Below, one piece after another: positions 47,632 through 57,639 of a stretch of 64,000 bases of DNA. Made by a program: the position numbers and the translations under genes. The notes below the pieces were generated by a model. That model was not told the origin of the DNA. It worked only from the letters and a program-made list of their open reading frames with translations, and made no database searches. How positions within the stretch are numbered: the first letter of the stretch is position 1; each line of letters starts with the position of its first letter. Where the stretch lies: positions 124,001 through 188,000 of the forward strand of contig CAMQGK010000239.1 in NCBI GenBank assembly GCA_947000775.1, in the 5' to 3' direction. The DNA comes from Pterois miles (Eukaryota; Chordata; Actinopteri; Perciformes; Scorpaenidae).

Positions 47632-48120
47632 TCAGATAATGTTCGGGGTCTTGAAGCTAGCAGGCTGCTGACAGTGGTTCGGTGTGTTCAGTGGACCGCT
47701 GTGGTGCTCGGGTGTCCTGGGATGTTCGGCTGGTCCACATCCACTCTCAGATGCTCCAGGAATGCCAAAAACACAGGAAGAGTCCTGCCCTGTGATATCA
47801 AAAACAAGTCAGGATTTTTTTCTTTTATCACTACACTTCCTCCTTTGGGTTGACAGACATCACGATGTTCTTCCACATTTCTCCTGCAGACTCAGGAATC
47901 TCTAAATAAATCAACTTTGATCTGTGCCATATTTCAACTTTAGCTTATAACCACTTAATGTCACCTTTGCTAGTCTTGTAGTCTTAGTGAGGACTTACTT
48001 AGTTTGTTGGCTAAATCACAGGAGACCATCGCTCTCCAGCTCGTCTTGCGGTCGGCCATCCTTCTCATCTGTTCGGGAGGACCAACTTCTCCTCTGTCAT
48101 CAAGGAAACTGCTGGACATC
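47632..48120 (-). CDS. Two-exon gene model, apparent single-copy relative of the satellite
   Basis: Exon A is 48,120-47,999 (122 bp) after TTTTTCCTGCAG, ending A|GTAAGT. Exon B is 47,789-47,632 after TTGTTTTTGATATCACAG. Phase 1 joins exactly, giving 92 codons from an ATG one base into exon A (MSSSFLDDRGEVGPPEQ...) to TGA (...FKTPNII). There is no signal peptide, membrane segment or domain I recognise. Exon A has W-R-A-M-V-S-C. Exon B is rich in H, P and S, with PEHHSGPLNTPNH. Nucleotide similarity to the satellite runs through exon A, the distal intron (GATTTATTT region, then CCTGACTTGTTT) and exon B (GAAGAGTCCTG; AGTGGACCGCTGTGGTGCT on plus). The 208-bp intron lacks the ~170-bp TE-like piece of the satellite intron. 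Upstream exons are possible, so this ATG may be internal. It could instead be a decayed stray satellite unit, but the unbroken phased frame argues against that. Confidence 0.6.
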
Positions 48121-48545
48121 CTGCAGGAAAAAGTACAACATTGTCAGCAATATCAATAATCATTAAAAATATTAAACTGATAAAAAATGTTATTCATCAT
48201 TGCTTCTGTGGGGTTCAGTTTTCTATCATATGTAAAAAACAACTCAAAGAACAACAGTGAGTACGATAAGTGATCATTAACACGTACAAGACTCATTAAA
48301 ACACTTGTTAATGTTAATAACTATAACCGCACTTTATCAGATAGCATCTACTAAAACTGAAGCACAACGTCAAAGAACAGAGAACCAGATTATTAAAAAC
48401 CTGATGAAGATAATTGCAGGAGAAAATTGTTAATATCATTATTATTGCCTCATCTCTGTCTTCTCCAGTAAAAAGCAGAACAATTCAAAAACAAAAAGAA
48501 TGAGTAGGATAATCATTGAATTACTAAAAGTGTGATGAGAAGAGC
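48121..48545. other. AT-rich intronic or intergenic sequence
   Basis: No exon, repeat or regulatory element recognised between the two-exon model and the exon-like blocks upstream of it. Confidence 0.4.
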
Positions 48546-48559
48546 TGTAAGTTGCTTGC

Positions 48560-48890
48560 AGTTCTCCTCGCTGCTCCTCTTTGTAGAGGAGCTGAGGACA
48601 GAAGTCCATGGAACTGGGTCTCCAGAGCTTTCTGCCTCTCTGAGGTCCACTCTCAAAACCTCAGTGGCCTCTCAGCACTGACCTGCTGCTGCTCCTCTCA
48701 CATCCTCATCATCCTCATCATCAGAAGAAAGAGGAGGGATATACTCACCTTCCTCAACCTTAGGCGCCTCATCCTCATCATCAGAGACCATGTAGAAGCA
48801 GAGGTCGTTGGGTCGGATCAGCCACGGGAGATCTTCGGCACAATCAGCCACGTCAAATCACATTGGCTGGATTGTGTAGAACCGGACCTC
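48560..48890 (-). CDS. Exon-like blocks upstream of the two-exon model
   Basis: On the minus strand, 48,850-48,755 is open as LPWLIRPNDLCFYMVSDDED, then EAPKVEE, and ends at a consensus donor GAAG|GTGAGT. Its acceptor is uncertain. A second block near 48,590 begins TGTCCTCAG|CTCCTCTAC and encodes LLYKEEQRGELQ, resembling LLYNNEEML of satellite block A. A diverged twin of the acidic block lies near 49,080-49,060 (CACTCAG|GATGAAGACGG). These may be further exons of the 47.6-kb gene or remains of duplicated copies. I cannot join them into one frame. Confidence 0.35.
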
Positions 48891-49462
48891 CACCAGCAGC
48901 TCAGGTGGTGGAGCAAGAGAGGGAACAATACATAATGGTTAGGAAGTCCTTGAATTACCAAATAAGTGATATTACATGAACAAACTGATGTAAAACATAC
49001 AGTTTGTAGTTGGCTTACATAATATTACTTTCTCTGTTTTTACATTAGACTATTTTACATCACCGTCTTCATCCTGAGTGAACAACAGCAGCTCAGGTGT
49101 TGGAAGAAGATATAAAGAATGGTTCGTAAAACAATATTTGAATTATTGAGTAATTATAATAAAGCAGACAATACAATAACACACATTTCTTACATTGCCT
49201 TTACATTAGAGACTACTCCAACTCCCTTTCTCAACAAAACAGAAGCTCATACTTACTTTTTTTGTCCATGCTCAAGTGGTGGAGTACAACAAGTGTAGAA
49301 TAAGACAAACGTGGTTAGTAAGTAAAATAATCTCTAAATTACTGAATATTCTGAATATAATGTATATATTATATAATGATATAGATACCTTTTCCTGGAT
49401 AGTTTGGGTTTTAAAGTGTGGTTGTATGAGGTACTAATCCATAATCAGTGTATTAGCTCCAG

Positions 49463-49560
49463 TAGACGATGGTCGGCGTGCCCCCAGTTTGGAGAACCAG
49501 ACAGGAGTACGGACACTGGAGCAAAGCCATGACCTGCTGTGGACGGACCCGGCAGGAAAA
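49463..49560 (+). pseudogene. Exon A family block, plus orientation
   Basis: After TTAGCTCCAG it reads MVGVPPVWRTRQEYGHWSKA, then MTCCG. It is close to the block at 49,973-49,880 on the other strand (TRQEY..WSKAM.CCG) and shares W-x-[KR]-A-M-x-x-C with exon A at 48.1 kb. No donor is visible. It looks like a duplicated and inverted exon copy. Confidence 0.45.
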
Positions 49561-49869
49561 TACTGGATATTCATTTGTGTCCCTTGTTCATAATGGCAAG
49601 TCACATTTTCACTGCACAAACATTGTAATTTTAAAGCCAATTTTCCTAAACCTCAGCAAATGTTTTGTTAATTCACAGCATAACACGTGTTTACTATGAC
49701 TGACAATTGACACAGCGGTCCGACAAAGTGTCAGTATGTGACGATCTTCGAAGCCACTAGACTCAGGTTAAAAAGACACCATAGATAAGTTTCACTTGTC
49801 AGTTTGGTTCCCAGCTTGGACAATTTCGAAAATCTATACATACTAAAAATAAAAAAATACTGACTAAAA

Positions 49870-49975
49870 TATGTTTGCCCGGTCCACAGCAGTACATTGC
49901 TTTGCTCCAGGGCTGGTACTCCTGTCTGGTGCTCCAGTTACTGGGGACGCACCGACCGTCATCTACTGTGGGTAA
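49870..49975 (-). pseudogene. Exon A family block, minus orientation
   Basis: After a clear acceptor, TATTACCCACAG, the frame reads DDGRCVPSNWSTRQEYQPWS, then KAMYCCGPGK, and continues open to 49,799 without a good donor. It resembles the plus-strand block at 49,463 and, more weakly, exon A of the 47.6-kb model (DDRGEVGPPEQ...WRAMVSC). Confidence 0.5.
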
Positions 49976-50073
49976 TACACTGACGATGGATAAGTAACTC
50001 ATAGAAGCACATTTCAAAACATCCAAACTATCCTTAGATGTTGTGTTCATCTGAACACCGACCAGCTGACTCT

Positions 50074-53000
50074 TTAGTCAGCAGGAGGGAAAGCAGGAAG
50101 AAGACCACAAGAGTCAGGAGCAGGGAAGCGGGAAGAAGACCATAAGGGAAAGCGGGAGGAAGGACGAGGAAAAATGTAAGGGTCAACAAAAGGGAAAGCG
50201 GGAGGAAGACCATCAGTGTCAACAGTAAGGTCAACAAAAGGATCAGAAGGAAAACCAAAGAAGTCAGCAGGAAGGTCAGAAGGAGGGTCAGAAGGAGTGA
50301 AAGCAGGAGGAAGACCTAAAGGATCAGCAGGAGGGACAACAGGAGGAAGACCAGAAGGGTCAGCAGGAGGGAAAGTGAGAAGAAGACCACAAGAGTCAGG
50401 AGCAGGGAAGCGAGAAGAAGACCATAAGGGAAAGCGGGAGGAAGGACGAGGAAAAATGTAAGGGTCAACAAAAGGGAAAGCGGGAGGAAGACCATCAGTG
50501 TCAACAGTAAGGTCAACAAAAGGATCAGAAGGAAAACCAAAGAAGTCAGCAGGAAGGTCAGAAGGAGGGTCAGAAGGAGTGAAAGCGGGAGGATGACCAT
50601 AAGGGTCACCTTCACCGTTACCTCCCTGAGGCTCAGCCTCCTGAAGCCAGTCGAGCCAAACGGAGCCACCTGAGGAGGAAAAAAAGCATTAAAAAGTCAC
50701 ACTCTCCACCTTCATAAAACAGACAAAAACAGGAAAATCATTTTGACCAGATACATCACAGACACTTTGTAGAAAAGCCCCCAATAAACAGAGTGCTACT
50801 GTCACCTCTAAAAGTGATATGCAATATAGCGCAGTCCTGTTATTTGAGACATTATGACAGGATGACAGTGATCTGATGATGCATGGATGTTGTGATGATA
50901 TCTAAAGTTTTGATTTTCAAGCTGTTGTGGCATATTTGAAATGCTGACGAAAGCTTTACACCGTTCTGACTTGTGGAAACAGTAATGAGGGACTGTTGGT
51001 GCAGAGCTCAGGAGAAAACTGCTTGTTTTAGTCTGGTTCAAAGAATAACTTTGTATTTCCTGTAATATTTAGAGGCAGGGTGGTGATCTTGAGAAACTAG
51101 CAAGACTACACTGGATTTTTAAAAATGATCCAGCAGAAAAAAAATGAGCCAAGTGTTTCCAACTCTTTTCCAATGAATGCAGCTAGCAGCAATAGCTACG
51201 AACTAGCTCCAAAAGTGTCTAAATCTAGCCAGAAATTTGCCAAGTCTGCAAACACTGACAGTCTGTCCCCTCAGGCCTCCCTCTAAAGCAGGGGTGGGCT
51301 ATTCTTTTCCTGGGGGGCCACATGAAAAACCAAGATTGTTGCTGGGGGCCAAACAAATACTGTCAGATGTAACCTCTATTTTAACACTATACTACTTTTA
51401 GATATATGTTGGTAAAAGCTGACACAATATCGTCCACACCTGATGGGAACCACTGCTGTGCTGTACACACTGCACAATATTACACAAAAACACCCCATCA
51501 TGATCTTATACATCGTTATATACATTTAAAGATCATGTTGACTGGGCTGCAGAAGCACATGTTCAATTGTGATAAATTGATCCAAATCATGATATAGGTT
51601 GATCTGTATTCAGTCAGATTTAGTTCTGTGACAATCAGTACTTCTGTCTCTACTCAGTGAGAAAACAATATGGAGTCAAATCAATCTCAGTGTTAATGAA
51701 TGCACACAGAAGGATTCAGAAATGGATTTTTCTTATTTATATAAAAATGACTCTACAAAAAATATTTTTCAACACACAGAAAGAGTTAAATTAGAAATTT
51801 AAAAATGATAATTAAAATGATTTAATAATAATATAAATATACAAAAAATACATTAAATATGCTCATATATATTATATTATATATATAATATATATTATAT
51901 AACTACTTAAATTTGTATGTGTTTTAAATTTACACACAAACACACACATATACAGTTATATATATATATAGTTATATAATAATAATAATAATAATAATTA
52001 ACGATGTTATAATAGTATAATATATTATAAATATTAATATAATAGAAACAATATTTTTGTGGACAGAGTCATTCATATATAAATCACAAAACACATTTGT
52101 GGATATTTCCGTGTGCATTCATTAATACTGAGACTGATCTGACTCCATAGAAGAATCTATCTATTTAATCCTCGTTTACATAACACAAGTTCACACAACA
52201 ACCTGTTCACATTCCTGTTTTTACCTCTGAATACATATCTTGTTTCTTATAATCTCAACAAAGGTCAAACGAGTTTAACATTAATCAGAACAACAGGCTG
52301 TAATTCTGTCATGTTGCACCAGATTTCAGTCACGTTAAAATGGTGGAAACAGCTGGTTCTGACTCTATTCAGTGATGTCGCGAGAAAAGATGGTTGTTCA
52401 CGGCACTGAGCTTTTTTAAGAGGATGCTGTTGCCTCCAAGATTCCCAATATGCTGTGAAAAACACTGATGATGCGCACAGACCCTCGTGCGTAATTACGC
52501 ACGCTTAAACATGGGGACTTTCATTAATTCACGCGCACCCAACGACAGGTCTTCTCCAGAAATAACCGCACCAAAATATATGTGCAAAATAATCGATTAT
52601 ATTTAGTTACTGTCCTAAGTTGTAAATCACGCTGCGTGGAGGAGACGCAGACGCTGGGTGACAAACCGCTCTCATCTCTTCCCTTCATCAGAAAACAGCA
52701 CATGAACTAGCAAAACATATTATAATATGATGACAGTACTATCATGTCAAGTAGAAGCTCTGAGTGATGACTGAGCACCTTTGATTTTAGGTCCAATAAC
52801 TGTCAGACACTTTAGTTCACTTCATTCAGGCTCATAACAATATCGATCTGTTAGTGCACTTTGAGAAAACCGAAAAATGACTTCATAAATGTGATAAATG
52901 TGGACTTGAAAAGGACCCGACAACATGTCCAGATACATTTTAAGAAGTAATCTCAACTGTCCACACGGAGGAAGGTGTGCTGTGTTTACAACTCTGACTT

Positions 53001-53418
53001 CAACACCTTTGCTCCTAGACGTTACGTCGTCTCCATGACGCACACATCAGCTTATTGTTTGGGCATTATTCAAAAAATGGCTGAGTCGCCATTTTGTTTC
53101 CTAAATGACTCAACGGAAAATTTGGAAAATATGTTGCAAACAAAAATAAGTGTTTTCAAATCACTACTGTTGTTAACATACTGCACAATTCTCCTGCCAC
53201 ACTTCACATCACACGTGTTACCAGATAATTATTATTTTACACCCAGAAAACATCAAGTTTCATCACAATCAGTGTTTTCCTAACAGGCCAACAAACAGTC
53301 TACTAATCACTTAACTATAAATTCAACAATTTAACATAATTTAAATGTTAAAAGGTGTCTTACCTCCAAAAGGGGCGGTGGCCGGCAGGCCGTACACAGG
53401 GGGTCCAAAAAACACCAT
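50074..53418 (-). CDS. Two-exon gene for a 216-residue Pro/Asp/Phe-rich protein of unknown function
   Basis: Coding exon 1 is 53,418-53,364 (MVFFGPPVYGLPATAPFG, then G|GTAAGA, phase 1). Exon 2 is 50,669-50,074, after a strong acceptor with TTTTTTTCCTCCTCAG. The join is exactly in frame: GGSVWLDWLQEAEPQGGNG, then a low-complexity part with DPPSDLPADFFGFPSDPFVD and DGLPPAFPFVDPYIFPRPSS, ending FPPAD-stop. The tail is two nearly identical 94-residue repeats. There is no signal peptide, membrane segment or known domain. The 2.7-kb intron holds AT-rich and TE debris. Because the codons are periodic, two other frames of exon 2 are also open, Leu-rich on the same strand and Gly/Lys-rich on the opposite. 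I chose this one because only it continues exon 1 in phase. Confidence 0.65.
50097..50586. repeat. In-frame 282-bp tandem duplication within coding exon 2
   Basis: About 205 bp around ACAAGAGTCAGGAGCAGGGA through GTCAACAGTAAGGTCAACAA recur at an offset of 282 bp (for example 50,183 and 50,465) with only one or two differences. 282 bp is 94 codons, so the frame is kept. Shorter internal repeats of AGCAGGAGGGA/AGCGGGAGGAAGACC underlie it. Confidence 0.9.
51285..51375 (+). mobile_element. hAT-type terminal fragment in the intron
   Basis: GCAGGGGTGGGCTATTCTTT, TCCTGGGGGGCCACATG and GGGGGCCAAACAAATACTG look like the end of a common hAT-derived family (CAGGGGTGGGC-type terminus). No transposase and no matching far end were seen. 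Confidence 0.5.
51770..52065. repeat. AT-rich simple sequence
   Basis: TATATTATATAATATA-type runs and an (AAT)n tract at about 51,978-52,000 lie inside the intron. They are non-coding. Confidence 0.85.
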
Positions 53419-53544
53419 CTCCTCCAGGGGGGTAGATTTCAGCTGCGATCCGGTATCAAAGATAACCAGTCACCAAGTTTTCACAAGAGGTCAGCTCGTG
53501 TCCGAGTCCAAGTGTGAAAGGGGCTCCTAGAAAGGTCCGCAGCC

Positions 53545-53554
53545 CTTATATCAC
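53545..53554 (-). promoter_or_regulatory. TATA-box-like element of the Pro/Asp/Phe-rich gene
   Basis: GATATAAGGG on the minus strand lies about 130 bp upstream of the ATG at 53,418. That leaves room for a ~100-nt 5' UTR, which contains CTGGAGGAGATGG at the start codon. Confidence 0.45.
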
Positions 53555-53934
53555 CTCGGTACCACGTCAACATTCCGTTTCCATGACTTCGACGCACGAG
53601 CGTGAGCGAGTCCCATACAGTAACAGATGATATCATGTTCATGATTTGGCCTCTTTATTCTGTTACAGTAGGTGTTTCCATCAATAATTATTGTGTACAC
53701 ACTTCACACCATCTTGACCCATCTAGATACAAAATAATATTAAATGATAGTGATAATAAATGTGAATCAATGCATGTTTCCATCTACATCATGAAAATAT
53801 TGCATCATTAATTAATGTCCAAGTTCTAGCCTCTATCATGGCATCTCATTTCTCCTTAAGCGGTCTTGATTGTTTTTTCATGTCTTACATTTATTTATGC
53901 AAAATTCTTTTAATTTTGTTTCTTTTCTCTTCGT

Positions 53935-53936
53935 AT

Positions 53937-53967
<31 letters not shown>

Positions 53968-53985
53968 TATATGTATTTATTTCAG
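53935..53985. repeat. (ATTT)n microsatellite
   Basis: About ten TTTA repeats. Similar shorter tracts recur at 55,060-55,990. Confidence 0.95.
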
Positions 53986-54011
53986 CAGGATCAGCAACCA
54001 AACCAACTAGT

Positions 54012-54600
54012 GCAGGCATGTCCAAAGTCCGGCCCGCGGGCCAAATGCGTCCCGTGTTCAAATTTCCACCGGTCCACAGCCTTTGTCATAAAATCAACAA
54101 TATGCGGCCCCACAATGTCGGTGCGCAGTTGAGGAGGTATGCAGCAGACACCTCATCTCTGGCTGAGGAGTTTTAACGCCGCTTTCGGGATTTTGCAGCT
54201 GTTGAAAAGGAGATCAGGCTTTTTAACTCTCCTTTCTCCGTTGGCGCTCCAGACCTCCTCCAGCTGGACCTCGTTGAGCTGCAGTGTGATGCGGAGAGTC
54301 GCGGTCGGCACCAGCAGCTCCCTTTGTCAACTTTTACCGCCAGCTGGATGAAGGCAGGTTCCCAGAGATTCAAACATTTGCTAAGAAAATGCTGAGCTCG
54401 TTTAGCTCGACATACATGCGAGAGGACATCCAAGAACCGCCTGAGGACCAGATTAAGAGACTCTCACCTGCGTGACATCTGCGCATCAGAACCACTGCTT
54501 TAGAGCCAGACCTGGTCTACTGACTGTAGTCCAGATCTCAGAGCCACCCTTCACATTAGTGCAGACAAGTTCTATGTTTAGTCTTCTGAGGTAAATCACT
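54012..54600 (+). mobile_element. hAT-family element remnant (GTF2IRD2/ZBED-like transposase)
   Basis: The left end CAGGCATGTCCAAAGTCCGG followed by CCCGCGGGCC is a typical hAT terminus. Downstream fragments in three frames read RRYAADTSSLAEEF, then RFRDFAAVEKEIRLFNSPFS, DLLQLDLVELQCDAE and LRTRLRDSHLRDICA. This is the order found in the C-terminal half of hAT transposases of the type domesticated in GTF2IRD2. Stops and shifts throughout make it a relic. Confidence 0.8.
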
Positions 54601-55060
54601 TCTATTTGTTTTCTTTTTTAATGAATATGCTCTGAGTCTTTTCAATCCAGGGATCATTTGTTCTTGTTTTTCAACTGACAATCAAACTGGGTCTTGTTAC
54701 TAAATTGTGTTCATATTTATTGATAACAAACATTAGGGTCTTAAGAAACAAATATACAAATACTCAGCATTAAATATTAAGATCAAATTTGGTCCAGCAC
54801 TCATTTTTCCATTTCGTATTTTTGATCCAAGTCTAAAAGTGTCATAAATTTCGTGTTTGATATCTGATTCTGAATCAAATAACATATTTAGTTTTTTTGA
54901 TTTTTGATGTTCAGTTGAAAAATGAAAGAAGGGGTGATTCACAGATTGATATGGCCCTGGAATAAGATACCTGTTATTCTGTTATCATGTTAATGGTTCA
55001 AAGAGTGTCAGGCTGAATGGTCGGCCCCCACACATTTAAATTTATATGTTCTGTTTAATT
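54601..55060. other. AT-rich intergenic sequence
   Basis: Nothing recognised. Confidence 0.4.
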
Positions 55061-55980
55061 ATCAGCCTTAATTTATTTATTTAAATATTTATTCATTTAC
55101 TTCCATAAATATTTCAACATTTATTTATTTTTATTTTGTTATTTTTTCCATGAATTTATTCTGTATTCATTCACTTATTCTTGTACTTATACATTTATTT
55201 ATACAATTTTTTTCTGCAGAAAATGTAGGTAACAACTAAAAGCAAATGTCCTGTCTATCAATTTTTATTAAATTATTTCAATATTTATTAATTTCTTTAC
55301 ATGTATGCATTTCTGTATTTATTAATTTATTCTTCTATTTATTTATTCTTATATTTATACAATTATTTATGCAATTTTTCTTTTATTTATTTATTTATTT
55401 ATTTATTTATCGGATCAAGCCCCCCACAGCTCCTAATGGGATAAGCGGTTGAAGATGGATTAATGGATGGATTTATTTATGTAGCATCAACGTAAGCAAA
55501 AAAAAAGAAAAATGTGCTGAGTTACCTCACCTGGTAGAACAGGTGCCCCATGCATCGAGGATTAGCTCAGCAGCTGGAGGTTCAATTGATTTTTTTTTTT
55601 ATTTCAATTTTCAATTTAATTTTCAACTTTAATTTATTTATTTAAATATTGATTCAATTATTTACATTTACATTTAAGCATTTATTTATTCTTTTATTTA
55701 TTTTTCCATGTATTTATGTCTGTACTTTTTCATTTATCCTTGTATTTCATTATACATTTTTTCATATAATTTTCTTTATTCTTTATTTATTCATTTATTT
55801 ACTTATCTATGCGGCATCAATATCAGCAACAAAACCAGCATGACGCGAGGACGCTCAATTGTATATGTATATTTATTAATTTAGTCATTTATTTATTTAT
55901 ATGTTTAATCATGCAATTTTCTTTTCTTTTTTTCTGTATCTATTTATTTATTTAGTCATTTCAGCAGCATCATCAGCCAC
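55060..55980. repeat. Degenerate ATTT-rich region with a SINE 3' end
   Basis: Irregular TTTA/ATTT repeats dominate, with clean tracts near 55,383-55,412 and 55,943-55,960. At 55,412-55,475 the piece AAGCCCCCCACAGCTCC ... GGTTGAAGATGG is the 3' end of the SINE at 28,275. Three ATTT tracts are followed by TCAGCAGSATCAGCMACMAAACC-like sequence (53,982, 55,818 and 55,967), suggesting a short repeated element whose tail is the ATTT run. Hydrophobic frames here are artefacts. Confidence 0.7.
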
Positions 55981-55999
55981 AACACCAACAAACAGGACT

Positions 56000-56335
56000 C
56001 TCTCTCTCCCACCACCGTCACTGCCTCTGTCAAACCAGCATCAGCTCTGTCCGGCCAGCACTGGATGTATTCCTCTATTCCACCATCGTCCTCTGACAAC
56101 ACGTCACCTCGTCAGATTTCACAATGAGGCTTGTCCTTGAGAAACACTCCTTCCATCAGGATGTGAGGTTAGAGGTAAAGATAAGTAAATCAACATTGGG
56201 GGAACACAGGAACGGAGCCTGATTTAAAATCTGTTGCTTTAAGTTATATAATTCTCATTATGTTTATCAGGAGACAGGCTAGTTGAGTTTGTCACATATT
56301 TTTTTAAGCGCCACTTGGCCTCCACAAGTAATATG
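56000..56335. other. Intergenic, nothing recognised
   Basis: Unique sequence up to the inner edge of the minisatellite. Confidence 0.4.
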
Positions 56336-56339
56336 TTTA

Positions 56340-56812
56340 ATGCATTTACAGTATATAACACCTGTTCCGATGCCTCCGGTTCTGTTTGAGTCGACGCCAC
56401 AGCCAGCACCTGTTCTGGTGCCTCCAGTTTTGGCTGGGTCGAAACCGCAGCCAGCGCTTGTTTCAGTGCCTCCCGTTCCGGTTGGGTCGACGCCACAGCC
56501 AGAGCCTTTTCCGTTGCCTCCAGTTTCGGCTGGGTTGACGTCACAGCCAGCGCCTGTTCTGGTGCCTCAAGTTCTGGTGCCTTAAGTTCCGGTTGGGTCG
56601 CCGCCGCCGCCAGCACCTGTTCCTGTGCCTCCAGTTTCGGCTGGGTCGACGTCACAGCCAGAGCCTTTTCCGTTGCCTCCAGTTTCGGCCGGGTTGACGT
56701 CACAGCCAGCGCCTGTTCCGGTGCCTCAAGTTCTGGTGCCTCAAGTTCTGGTGCCTCAAGGTCTGGTGCCTTAAGTTCCAGTTGGGTCGACGCCACAGCC
56801 AGAGACTCAGGC
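56340..56812 (-). repeat. ~48-bp coding-like minisatellite at the inner edge of the right arm
   Basis: Roughly ten imperfect periods of GGTGCCTCCAGTTTYGGCTG plus GGTYGACGYCACAGCCAGMG occur. On the minus strand they stay open for 185 codons with the motif LAVTSTQPKLEAPEQ, plus three tandem 15-bp LEAPE insertions near 56,735-56,770. The tract is fused to satellite block A at 56,812. An open frame is expected from a period divisible by three, so a protein is not claimed. The left arm has only one period (26,935-26,985). Confidence 0.85.
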
Positions 56813-56814
56813 TG

Positions 56815-57520
56815 AGTGTTGCTGTAGTTCAGTGGCTTCTTTACACCCTTACAACAATGAAGAAATGCTGATTCCCGACCAGGTCAGATGGATGACGGAC
56901 CACAAGATGGACACAACGGAAGGACACGCCTGTCTGTTTTTGTTAAGTAAGTAAGCTGCACATTAAAGGAACATTTTGTCATTTTGGGAAATATGCATAT
57001 TCACTTTCTAGCCAACAGTTAGACATGAAGATTGTTACCACTGTAAATATGTAGCTGCAGCCAGCTTCACATGCTACACATGTTTTCCAGACTCATATAA
57101 CCTGTGACACCGCTGATTAATGCAGATTTATTTAGATATGAATTAGTCTTCGTAGTTGATTATTATAGCTGAAGTCTGGGAGACACTGACAGCAGACTAA
57201 GAGAAGGATCCACATTCCTGACTTGTTTCTGATCTCACAGGACAGGACTCTTCCCAGAGAGTGGACGTGAACCGAACCACACCAAGCCAGCAGCATCACA
57301 CAACCAGTCTGATGTGAGGAAGCTCCAGCACCACAGCAGTCCACTCAACACACTGAACCACCTTCAGCTCCACACTTTACACACTGCACTGATTTAATGT
57401 TGAATTCAATCAAATAAAACAAAAACTCAGCCATGTAACATGATCCTGTGTTCATTCTCATACTGATGTTGGTTAACATGAATCTTCTTCAGTAGTAAAT
57501 CAGTTGAAGGTTACATTCAA
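56815..57520 (+). repeat. Single satellite unit inside the right arm
   Basis: Block A (with GTGTAAAG-type insertion), intron and block B are in exon-sense plus orientation, ending at TTGAAGGTTACATTCAAGG. It keeps the intron that its mirror at 26,388-26,934 has lost. Confidence 0.9.
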
Positions 57521-57639
57521 GGTGTAGACGCTCCTCAACTTTGTCACCAGGAGCCTGTTTCAAGAAGCTGATATATACAAGTATATATGTATTTATAACA
57601 ACAACAACAACACATGTAATTCCTCCTCCATCACACACA

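Noticed and set aside
50034..50258. Leu-rich membrane-like frame (MVFLLILLLTLLLTLMVF...) and a Gly/Lys-rich plus-strand frame
   Set aside because: Alternative frames of the periodic coding exon 2. Neither continues exon 1 in phase.
53838..54176. Hydrophobic proteins (FIYLFIYLFIY) and similar at 55,246-55,843
   Set aside because: Translations of (ATTT)n tracts.
56239..56796. 185-codon LEAPEQALAV repeat protein
   Set aside because: A minisatellite with a period divisible by three stays open automatically. There is no start context, splice sites or non-repeat domain.
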